Positions 16,840 through 23,706 of a DNA stretch of 34,340 nucleotides are shown here, in pieces. A program made the translations under genes and the position numbers. The notes under the pieces were generated by a model. It was not told where the DNA came from, ran no database searches, and worked only from the letters and a program-made list of their open reading frames with translations. Numbering within the stretch: position 1 is the first letter of the stretch; each line of letters begins with the position of its first letter. The stretch comes from Flavobacteriaceae bacterium (GTDB lineage Bacteria; Bacteroidota; Bacteroidia; Flavobacteriales; Flavobacteriaceae), in NCBI GenBank assembly GCA_018699935.1, contig JABISF010000028.1, positions 1-34,340 on the forward strand. The letters are read 5' to 3'.

Positions 16840-17783
16840 CCAATTGAGGGAAGTGCACTCAACTTGGCGTTATAATCCTCAATAAACGCTTTTACTATGT
16901 CCGCCGCAGGAACAAGGGTGTTGATTTGCGCAGCCACTTGCCCAATTTCCAATTCTCCTTCCACCAAATCACCTTCAAACATCCCCTTTTTGGCGCGTCC
17001 TCTCCCAAGCAGTTGACGCAGCTCTTCCACGCTTGCCCCTTGTGCGTATAATTCTTGAATTTTTTCGTAAAAGGGATTTTTTAACAGACGCACCGGAGTC
17101 AGTTCCTTCAACGACAATACGGTACTCCCCTGCTCTGCATTAAGTACTGCTTCTTTGAAGTTGGGATGCGAAGAAGCTTCGGGGGTAGCGACAAAACGCG
17201 AACCCACTTGCACTCCTTCGGCACCCAAGGCCATGGCCGCCAGCATTGCTGCTCCGCTTCCAATGCCACCTGCAGCAATCAACGGAAGGTGAATGGCTTT
17301 TTTGACTAAAGGAATTAAGGTCATGGTGGTCGTTTCTTCGCGACCGTTGTGTCCGCCTGCTTCAAAACCTTCTGCGACGATCGCATCTACTCCAGCAGCT
17401 TGGGCTTTGAGTGCAAATTGTACCGAACTGACCACATGCACCACGATGCAGCCATGGGATTTTAAATGTGCTGTCCAAAGTTTGGGATTGCCTGCTGCTG
17501 TAAAAACAATTGGAACTTTTTCTGCGACTACAATTTCCATCAAGGGTTCAATGTCGGGATACAACAAAGGAATATTCACCCCAAACGGTCGGGAAGTTGC
17601 TTTTTTACATTTTTGAATGTGTTCCAGCAGCACCTCGGGATACATGGAGCCTGCGCCAATTAAGCCCAGACCTCCAGCATTGGAAACCGCAGCTGCCAAC
17701 CGCCAACCACTGGTCCAAAGCATCCCCGCTTGAATGATGGGGTATTGAATATTGAAAAGTTCGGTAACCCGATTGTCAATCAT
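16836..17783 (-). CDS. Nitronate monooxygenase-like FMN flavoprotein
   Basis: A 315-residue TIM-barrel flavoprotein of the 2-nitropropane dioxygenase / FabK-like family. Motifs: YPIIQAGM near the N-terminus (FMN site), SNAGGLGLIGAG (34-45), EGFEAGGHNG (138-147, with the conserved His used as catalytic base in nitronate monooxygenases), AAGGIGSG (170-177) and VQVGSRF (191-197) for the FMN phosphate. Members detoxify nitronates such as propionate 3-nitronate or act as enoyl-ACP reductases; family-level naming is safest. It is the last gene of a four-gene minus-strand operon, with its start overlapping the previous stop by four bases. Confidence 0.85.
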   Translation of the reverse strand: MIDNRVTELFNIQYPIIQAGMLWTSGWRLAAAVSNAGGLGLIGAGSMYPEVLLEHIQKCKKATSRPFGVNIPLLYPDIEPLMEIVVAEKVPIVFTAAGNPKLWTAHLKSHGCIVVHVVSSVQFALKAQAAGVDAIVAEGFEAGGHNGREETTTMTLIPLVKKAIHLPLIAAGGIGSGAAMLAAMALGAEGVQVGSRFVATPEASSHPNFKEAVLNAEQGSTVLSLKELTPVRLLKNPFYEKIQELYAQGASVEELRQLLGRGRAKKGMFEGDLVEGELEIGQVAAQINTLVPAADIVKAFIEDYNAKLSALPSIG

Positions 17784-18697
17784 AAAAATTGATCCACTTT
17801 TTTATATGCATCAATAACCGCTTGCTCCCCCTCTTTGTCGGGACGAGAATTGCCGTGTTCCATCCCTAAAATCCCATCAAATCCTTTACTGTGGATGTAT
17901 TTAAAAATATTGGTGTAATTGATTTCCCCGGTAGTGGGTTCTTTACGTCCCGGGTTATCACCAATTTGAAAATACCCGATTTCATCCCAACATTTTTCAA
18001 TGTTCGGCAGTAAATTTCCTTCTTGAATTTGTTGGTGATAGATGTCAAATAAAATTTTGCAAGAAGGCGATCCTACGGCTTGACAAATTTGATACGCTTG
18101 TGGGCTTTCCGATAAGAATAATCCCGGATGGTTGTAAAAATTTAAAGGCTCCAAAACCATCACCAACCCATGGGGTTCCAACAAGGCAGCTGCTTGTTTT
18201 AAACTTTCCACCACATGCACCGTTTGATAATCCATGTTTTGGCGCGGATCAATATGCCCCGGCACCACTGTCATCCATTTGGCGTTCACTCTTTTGGCCA
18301 CCGGAATTGCTTTTTGAATATAATCCAAAAACTCTTCCCTGAGTGCCAAATCTCCACTGGCCAAATTGGGTTTTTGCCAATAGATTTCATGAGCGACAAA
18401 AACACCCATGCGGAGTCCTCTTTGCTCCATCGTCTGCGCCATTTTTTCTTGAAGTGCCACCTCCCTTTTGCGCATGTCGTTGTCCTCAAAGGCCGTAAAA
18501 CCTTGATCCGCCATAAAATTTAACTGATCAATCGGATCGGAACCCGCGTGATGACGAAACATCCCTAAATGGGGGGCATATTGTAAATTAAAGCGATGCT
18601 TTTCGTGCGTCTGTAGCGTTCTGGAAAAACCAGCAGTGCTGGACAAAAGTCCCGCACCCGTTAGTCCGGCCAATTGAGTGAAATGTCTACGGTTCAT
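17780..18697 (-). CDS. Sugar phosphate isomerase/epimerase-type TIM-barrel protein (hydroxypyruvate isomerase-like) with Tat-like leader
   Basis: A 305-residue xylose-isomerase-like TIM-barrel (AP_endonuc_2 fold). I chose ATG 18697 because it gives MNRRHFTQLAGLTGAGLL, a twin-arginine-type leader, and lies one base after the upstream stop; the longer ORF from 18751 would overlap that gene by 53 bases. Metal-ligand-type motifs include VLEPLN, ILFDIYHQQ, FQIGDNPGR and ILGMEHGNSR. This set, especially EPLN and FQIGDNPGR, is typical of hydroxypyruvate isomerase-like proteins. It probably acts on a keto-sugar or keto-acid in the periplasm together with the oxidoreductase encoded just upstream. Substrate unknown. 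Confidence 0.85.
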   Translation of the reverse strand: MNRRHFTQLAGLTGAGLLSSTAGFSRTLQTHEKHRFNLQYAPHLGMFRHHAGSDPIDQLNFMADQGFTAFEDNDMRKREVALQEKMAQTMEQRGLRMGVFVAHEIYWQKPNLASGDLALREEFLDYIQKAIPVAKRVNAKWMTVVPGHIDPRQNMDYQTVHVVESLKQAAALLEPHGLVMVLEPLNFYNHPGLFLSESPQAYQICQAVGSPSCKILFDIYHQQIQEGNLLPNIEKCWDEIGYFQIGDNPGRKEPTTGEINYTNIFKYIHSKGFDGILGMEHGNSRPDKEGEQAVIDAYKKVDQFL

Positions 18698-18698
18698 C

Positions 18699-20036
18699 TT
18701 ATACAAATTTAGTTTTTCCTGGGGTTGGGATGTCATAATTTCCATCGGCATCGGGCAGGGTCGGTGGTATACTGTCCCAAGTCATGGTTTCCGGCATCAG
18801 GTGTAAATCTGAGTTTAACGCCTGCTCAAAAGTGATTTGTTGTCCGCTGTAGGTTGCCATTCTTCCCAAGATGGCTGTAAGTGTACTTTTTGCACCATTT
18901 TCGGCATCGGCAATAACTCCTCCACTGCGAATGGACGCAAACAGTCGGTCGTGCTCCACTTGATAGGGATTGGGGTCTTCTCCCCATTTTTTGTCGTATT
19001 TATATTTGAGATTTCCTTCCAAGTCGGTGATTTCTCCTTTGCCAATAGTTATGCTGCCCAAGCTTCCTTGAAAGGTTTCGTCTACCCGACTCATGGTTTT
19101 TGGAATGTGTCGACATTGGCTGGCAATTACTGCCCCACTGGCATAAGTAAACTCGACAAAATGGTGATCAAAAATTTCACCATGATCTTTTCCGTTACGC
19201 ACTTGACGCCCACCCATTCCTTGCGCAGAAATTGGATAGTCCCCGACAAACCAGTTGGCAACATCGATGTTGTGAATGTGCTGCTCGAGGATATGATCTC
19301 CGCACAACCAGTTGAAATAGTACCAATTACGCATTTGGTATTCCAGTTCAGATTGTCCCGCTTCCCGCTTGCGCACCCAAACTCCAGAGCTGTTCCAATA
19401 TACTTGACCACTTCGGATTTTACCGATAGCACCAGCATCAATTTGTTTTTTAAGATCAAGATAGCGAGACTCATAGTGCCTTTGTAAGCCCACCACCACA
19501 TTTAATTTTTTGGCTTTGGCGATTTTGGCGGTTTCCAACACCTTACGCACACCTACGGGATCGGTGGCTACCGGTTTTTCCATAAAAACGTGTTTGTCGT
19601 TGGCGATGGCGTATTCAAAATGATAGGGACGAAAGCCTGGAGGGGTGGTTAGGATGACGACATCCGCCAAATCAATGGCTTTTTTGTAGGCATCAAAACC
19701 TGCAAAACGATTTTTTTCCTTTACATCTATTTTCTTTTCGCTGCCAAAATGTTCTTGAATGCTTTTTAAACTCTCTTCGATACGATCGGCAAAGGCGTCT
19801 GCCATGGCGACCAACTCAACGTTTTCATCGGCCGTAAGGGCTTGTACGGCTGCTCCGGAACCTCTTCCACCGCAACCCACTAGGGCGATTTTTAATTTTT
19901 GATTTCCATAAACATGTGCCATGGCATCTACACCCAACGGCAGGGTCATCATGGCACCTGTGGCCAATGCTGTTTTTTGAACAAAAGAACGTCTTGAATG
20001 TCCCATGTTCCCGATTGATTTGTTTTTAGTTTTCAT
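18699..20036 (-). CDS. Gfo/Idh/MocA family oxidoreductase with Tat-like leader
   Basis: A 445-residue NAD(P)-dependent oxidoreductase. The N-terminus carries a twin-arginine-like leader (SRRSFVQK, 14-21, then a hydrophobic stretch), as in secreted members of Bacteroidota and Planctomycetes. The Rossmann motif is ALVGCGGRGSG (51-61), followed by the catalytic-region EKP (153-155, HVFMEKPVATDP) and a GDHILEQHIHNIDVANW helix (247-263 region) holding the likely substrate histidines. Members oxidise or reduce sugar hydroxyls, for example at C3. It sits between the FGE-like gene (14 bases away) and the TIM-barrel gene (one base away), in one operon. The pairing with a sugar isomerase suggests a keto-sugar route, which is inference. 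Confidence 0.9.
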   Translation of the reverse strand: MKTKNKSIGNMGHSRRSFVQKTALATGAMMTLPLGVDAMAHVYGNQKLKIALVGCGGRGSGAAVQALTADENVELVAMADAFADRIEESLKSIQEHFGSEKKIDVKEKNRFAGFDAYKKAIDLADVVILTTPPGFRPYHFEYAIANDKHVFMEKPVATDPVGVRKVLETAKIAKAKKLNVVVGLQRHYESRYLDLKKQIDAGAIGKIRSGQVYWNSSGVWVRKREAGQSELEYQMRNWYYFNWLCGDHILEQHIHNIDVANWFVGDYPISAQGMGGRQVRNGKDHGEIFDHHFVEFTYASGAVIASQCRHIPKTMSRVDETFQGSLGSITIGKGEITDLEGNLKYKYDKKWGEDPNPYQVEHDRLFASIRSGGVIADAENGAKSTLTAILGRMATYSGQQITFEQALNSDLHLMPETMTWDSIPPTLPDADGNYDIPTPGKTKFV

Positions 20037-20049
20037 ACACTGCTATTAA

Positions 20050-21015
20050 TTAATTTGATTCGTAACTCCAATATTTTTTTTGTTCTTCAGGGCTCGGCAC
20101 CTCAACGGGACGGACAATGCGAAATCCAACAAAAGGGGCATCGGTATGCCACCATTTACTTTTTGGAATTTGCGGGTCGCGTTTTTTCCATTTACTGGAA
20201 GAAGGGCGACGTGCCGCCGATCGCAATCGCTGCGCTGCGTCTGTCCAAGCTCCACCACGAACGGTTCGAGGGTAGGTTTTTGTGGGGATTTCATAGGGAT
20301 TTTTCACCTTAGTTTCTCGTTGGTTGTAAGCTGTAGGAATATACTGATCGAGTGTCCATTCGGCGACATTGCCATGCATGTCATACAAACCCCAGGGATT
20401 GGGTTTTTTGGTTCCCACAGGGTGGTATTTTTCCGCACTGTTTTCAACCGACCATGCATATTCTCCCAATTGAGATACATCGTCACCAAACGAATAGGCA
20501 GAGGTGGTTCCCGCGCGACAAGCGTATTCCCATTCTGCCTCGGTGGGTAAGCGATAAAAATGTCCCGTCATAGCAGATAGCCATTCACAAAATTTCACCG
20601 CCGCCAACTGCGTCATCCCAATTGCAGGATATCCTGCAACTCCCATTCCAAAACTCATTTCCACATAAGGCGCAGTAGCTCCGGAAACGGCATCTACATC
20701 GACATTGGACTCCATCGTTACTGACTTGGCTATTTGATTTTGATCGATTTCACGGGTTACAAATAAATTGTAAATATCCCAGGGAATCTCATACTGCCCC
20801 ATCCAAAAGTCGCTTACTTCCACTTCATGTTGGGGTTCTTCATCGGCAAAATGTCCCTTTTCGGACTTGGAACTTCCCATAATATAACTTCCTCCCTTAA
20901 TATACTGCATCGGAATCTTAAATGCCACTCCCTTTATTTGCTCTTGATAGTTTTCTTGCCCAAGAGATAAATACCCCTTAAAAAAAAGAACAAAGACAAG
21001 AATACATTTTTTCAT
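20050..21015 (-). CDS. SUMF1/EgtB/PvdO-family (formylglycine-generating-enzyme-like) secreted protein lacking the FGE cysteines
   Basis: A 321-residue secreted protein (signal peptide about 1-19, VFVLFFKGYLSLG). The FGE-sulfatase fold is clear: GGSYIMGSS (41-49), EEPQHEVEVSDFWMGQYE, RLPTEAEWEYACRAGT (155-170), MHGNVAEW (213-220), RGGAWTDAAQRLRSAARR (253-270) and VGFRIVRP (296-303). In true formylglycine-generating enzymes two cysteines follow the RGG motif and bind copper. Here that stretch has none, so sulfatase activation is unlikely, and no sulfatase gene is nearby. It is the first gene of the four-gene operon with the oxidoreductase and TIM-barrel proteins. The role could be structural or a different oxidation. 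Confidence 0.85.
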   Translation of the reverse strand: MKKCILVFVLFFKGYLSLGQENYQEQIKGVAFKIPMQYIKGGSYIMGSSKSEKGHFADEEPQHEVEVSDFWMGQYEIPWDIYNLFVTREIDQNQIAKSVTMESNVDVDAVSGATAPYVEMSFGMGVAGYPAIGMTQLAAVKFCEWLSAMTGHFYRLPTEAEWEYACRAGTTSAYSFGDDVSQLGEYAWSVENSAEKYHPVGTKKPNPWGLYDMHGNVAEWTLDQYIPTAYNQRETKVKNPYEIPTKTYPRTVRGGAWTDAAQRLRSAARRPSSSKWKKRDPQIPKSKWWHTDAPFVGFRIVRPVEVPSPEEQKKYWSYESN

Positions 21016-21042
21016 AACGCTATTTAAACATTCTTAAAAGAC

Positions 21043-21098
21043 TAAATGTATAATTTATCTACAAACAAAAAAAATACATCTTAGCCATAAATGTATAA
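21043..21098. repeat. 11-bp direct repeat in the divergent intergenic region
   Basis: TAAATGTATAA occurs at 21043-21053 and again at 21088-21098, in the 216-base gap between two divergent genes. It could be an operator pair or chance in AT-rich DNA. No clear promoter was seen in this gap; ATAATTTG (21200-21207) and a minus-strand TACATTTA are imperfect -7-like boxes. Confidence 0.3.
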
Positions 21099-21231
21099 GA
21101 AAAAACTGGATTAGGTTTTAATGCAGAATTTTAGCTTAATGTTCCTTAAACGTTCGATCACAAAAAAATTGAATTTGGTTGATGTCGTTTTAAAAACAAA
21201 TAATTTGTAAATTCAACAAAAGAAAAATTAA

Positions 21232-23345
21232 ATGCCTCAAATTCTTAAATTCTTTTACTTACTGTCATTTTCAAGTTCGTTTTTTGTTTTTCAATTATCC
21301 TGCTCCTCCCACAACGCCTTTTCGGAGAATCAATTGGAAAAAGAATCGAGTCCATATTTACTTCAACATGCCAAAAACCCAGTACATTGGCAGCCCTGGA
21401 AAAAGGATGCCTATCAAGAGTTTAATCATGAAAAAAAACTGGTTATTGTCAGCATTGGCTATTCCAGTTGTCATTGGTGCCACGTCATGGAAGAGGAAAC
21501 TTTTGAGGATGCCCGAGTGGCGGATTTTATGAATAAAAATTTTATTAATATTAAAGTAGACCGAGAAGAAAATCCTGAGGTTGACAACATCTATATGACC
21601 GCCACTCAAATGATGACGGGCAGAGGTGGCTGGCCCCTGAATGTGATCTGCCTCCCTGATGGACGACCGGTCTACGGGGGGACCTATCACACCAAAGAAC
21701 AATGGATGGAAATTCTAAAAAAAGTGAATGAAATTTACAGTACCGATGAAAGTAAATTGATGACTATAGCCCGTGATGTAGCAAATGGAATTCAAGAGAT
21801 CAATACTTTTGAAGTTCCACAAAAGACGAGCCTCCTAAAGCCTGAAATATTTGAAAATGAAATGCAGCTGTGGGGGAAACAATGGGATGAGACTTATGGA
21901 GGCGAAAAGCAAAATCAGAAATTTATTACACCGGTAAAGTACAATTACATTCAACAATTTAAAACACTAAAAAAAGATACAGCAATCCAAAAATATTTTG
22001 AACACAGCCTGAACACGATTGCGCAAAGTGGAGTATACGATCCCATTGATGGAGGCTTTTTTCGCTATGCAACCGATTCGTTTTGGGAAGTGCCGCATTT
22101 TGAAAAAATGCTTTATGACAATGCACAAATCATTGGAATGTATGCGAACGCATTTAAGCAATCCAAAAATCCTGTTTATAAAGATCGTGTTTATCAAAGC
22201 TTTGCCTTCCTTCAGCAGCGAATGGCAAATGAAAATGGAGGTTATTATTCCGCCATTGACGCAGACAACAGTGCGGGTGAAGGCAGATTTTATCTTTTTA
22301 CCAAGGAAACACTGCAGCAAATTGCAGAAGAGGACCTTGAAATCTTTCTAAAATCTTTCCAAATCAATCTTGAAAAACCCCTAGACAATCACTTTTACAA
22401 TTTAAGAGCTCGTAAGATTGACACTGATTTTTTAAAAGAAAATAATAGCTCAAAAAAGGAATTTGAAAAAAATACAATTTATGGAGGAGCAGGATTAAAA
22501 AAATAGTCGGAAAAAGGGAATTTCCGCTTGTTGACTCAAAAATAATCACCTCCTGGAACGCTCTTGTGGTTGTGGGATTCACCCAAGCCTATGAGGCCTT
22601 CAATGATCCGGAATTTTTAATGAACGCCTTGGACACATATGCGTTTTTAAAAAACAACTGTTCCTACAAAAATCGCCTAGTTCATATTTTTAATAAGGAA
22701 ACCAAAAAAAAGGAGGGATTTTTAGAGGATTATGCATATATGATACAGGCTGCACTTCAATTGTACAAAAACACAGGTGACGAAAAATTTCTAAACGATG
22801 CTATAAGTTTCACCCAAAGTGTTCAAAAATATTTTAAAGATGACTCCTCCCCTTTTTTCACCTATACCGAAGCTCCTACTTTATTGACTAAAATTGTGAC
22901 CCTAGACGACAACGTGCTTCCTTCTGCTAATGCAATCATGGCTGAAAACCTGTGGGCATTGGGTCAATTGACCCCGCAAACAAATTATTACAATCAGGCT
23001 TTGACGATGATGCAAGGAATTCTTCCCTTTTTTCATCAAGGATATAGCAGTGACTATACCCAATGGGCACAATTGATGCTCAAAGAAGCTTATCCATATT
23101 TTGAAGTTGTTATTATTGGAAAAGAAGCGAAAGCACTTAGCGCAGCATTTCAAAAACAATACCTCCCAAACCTTTTAGTACAAATCAGTAGCCGTTCAAG
23201 TAACTTACCCCTTTTAAAAGATCGTTTTTTTGAAGACGAAACCTATATTTATGTTTGTCAAAACAAAGTTTGTTTACGTCCCGTAACCACAGTCCAGGAA
23301 GCTTTGGAGCTCCTCAAACCAACAAATGAAATTTTATTTTATTAA
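21232..23345 (+). pseudogene. YyaL/DUF255 thioredoxin-domain protein interrupted by a -1 frameshift
   Basis: Two consecutive frames, 21232-22506 (424 residues) and its continuation to 23345, together encode one YyaL/spermatogenesis-associated-protein-20-like protein of about 704 residues, the normal family size. The first part has a lipoprotein-like leader (FQLSC, C24), the DUF255 N-terminal thioredoxin-fold domain with SSPYLLQHAKNPVHW, C80-H-W-C83 and GGWPLNV, and the start of the (alpha/alpha)6 barrel (GGFFRYATDSFWEVPHFEKM). The second part resumes at KIVGKREFPLVDSKIITSWN, a conserved family block, and continues the barrel. The break is at the A7 run 22497-22503, followed at once by TAG; one extra A, or a -1 slip on A_AAA_AAA, restores the frame. 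Function of the family is poorly known. Confidence 0.8.
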
Positions 23346-23378
23346 GGTTTGTGAAAGAATTATTTGTGGCTATCCCAA

Positions 23379-23476
23379 CTTGAAGCAAGAATTAAAAAGA
23401 CAAAATGTATTACAGACCCATCAGTCGTAATGAGATCAACGAGAATCAATTACTGGAACAGAATCCCGGTTATTAA
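23379..23476 (+). pseudogene. Remnant of the 3' end of a second susD gene
   Basis: The stretch encodes DKMYYRPISRNEINEN then QLLEQNPGY and TAA, closely matching the last 25 residues of the intact SusD downstream (20 of 25 identical by hand count; 63 of 78 bases over 23399-23476). Weaker similarity continues back to about 23379 with one missing base, and the codon aligned to Trp is TAA (23393-23395). Most codon differences are synonymous, so the copy evolved as a working gene before it was truncated. Nothing upstream of 23379 resembles susD. It is followed by a hairpin also homologous to that of the intact gene. Confidence 0.85.
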
Positions 23477-23501
23477 TTATTTTTTAAACATATTTTAATT
23501 G

Positions 23502-23536
23502 ACATATCCTCCTTTGTTGGAGGATATGTTTTTTTT
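23502..23536 (+). terminator. Intrinsic terminator of the susD remnant
   Basis: Perfect 11-bp stem ACATATCCTCC / GGAGGATATGT with a TTTGTT loop, running into eight T (23529-23536). It is homologous in sequence to the hairpin after the intact susD and now probably stops transcription from the YyaL gene. Confidence 0.88.
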
Positions 23537-23657
23537 CACCTCTATCTTTTTGGGGGAAAGATCAGTTCTCAAGGAACAGCTTTCTAACTCCATTGCGATA
23601 AAGAGTTAAACAAAACCTTCATAACTAAATTTTTTATTCATTACATGAATAATTTTT

Positions 23658-23665
23658 TATATTTG
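23658..23665 (+). promoter_or_regulatory. Putative -7 promoter box of the SusC/D operon
   Basis: TATATTTG matches TAnnTTTG exactly and lies 41 bases before the SusC ATG, downstream of a terminator, where a promoter is required. The -33 region is T-rich but lacks a clear TTTG. Confidence 0.5.
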
Positions 23666-23706
23666 ATTTTTATTGAATCTAACTACTATAATTAATCTAT
23701 AAACTA

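Larger units (their letters stand above)
23346..23706 (+). other. 361-base gene-free stretch between the YyaL gene and SusC
   Basis: This gap holds a decayed susD 3' end (23379-23476), its intrinsic terminator (23502-23536) and a probable SusC promoter box (23658-23665). The part from 23537 to about 23640 shows no recognisable gene, RNA or repeat. No tRNA or intact ORF was seen on either strand. Confidence 0.7.

Noticed and set aside
18698-18751. Longer start for the TIM-barrel isomerase gene at 18751
   Set aside because: It would overlap the upstream gene by 53 bases and bury the twin-arginine-like leader that begins at 18697.
18837-19487. 216-codon plus-strand frame opposite the oxidoreductase gene
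   Set aside because: Shadow of a well-supported Gfo/Idh/MocA gene; no signal peptide logic, leader or motif.
20050-21015. Sulfatase-activating formylglycine-generating enzyme
   Set aside because: The catalytic cysteines after the RGG motif are missing and no sulfatase gene is in the window.
22566-23345. Second half of the YyaL gene as a separate gene
   Set aside because: The conserved block before its first ATG (KIITSWN) is in the same frame and joins the upstream ORF, so it is a continuation, not an independent gene.
23537-23657. Possible small RNA or further susD/susC remnant after the first terminator
   Set aside because: No stable fold, no homology to the SusC/D genes and no second terminator could be seen.
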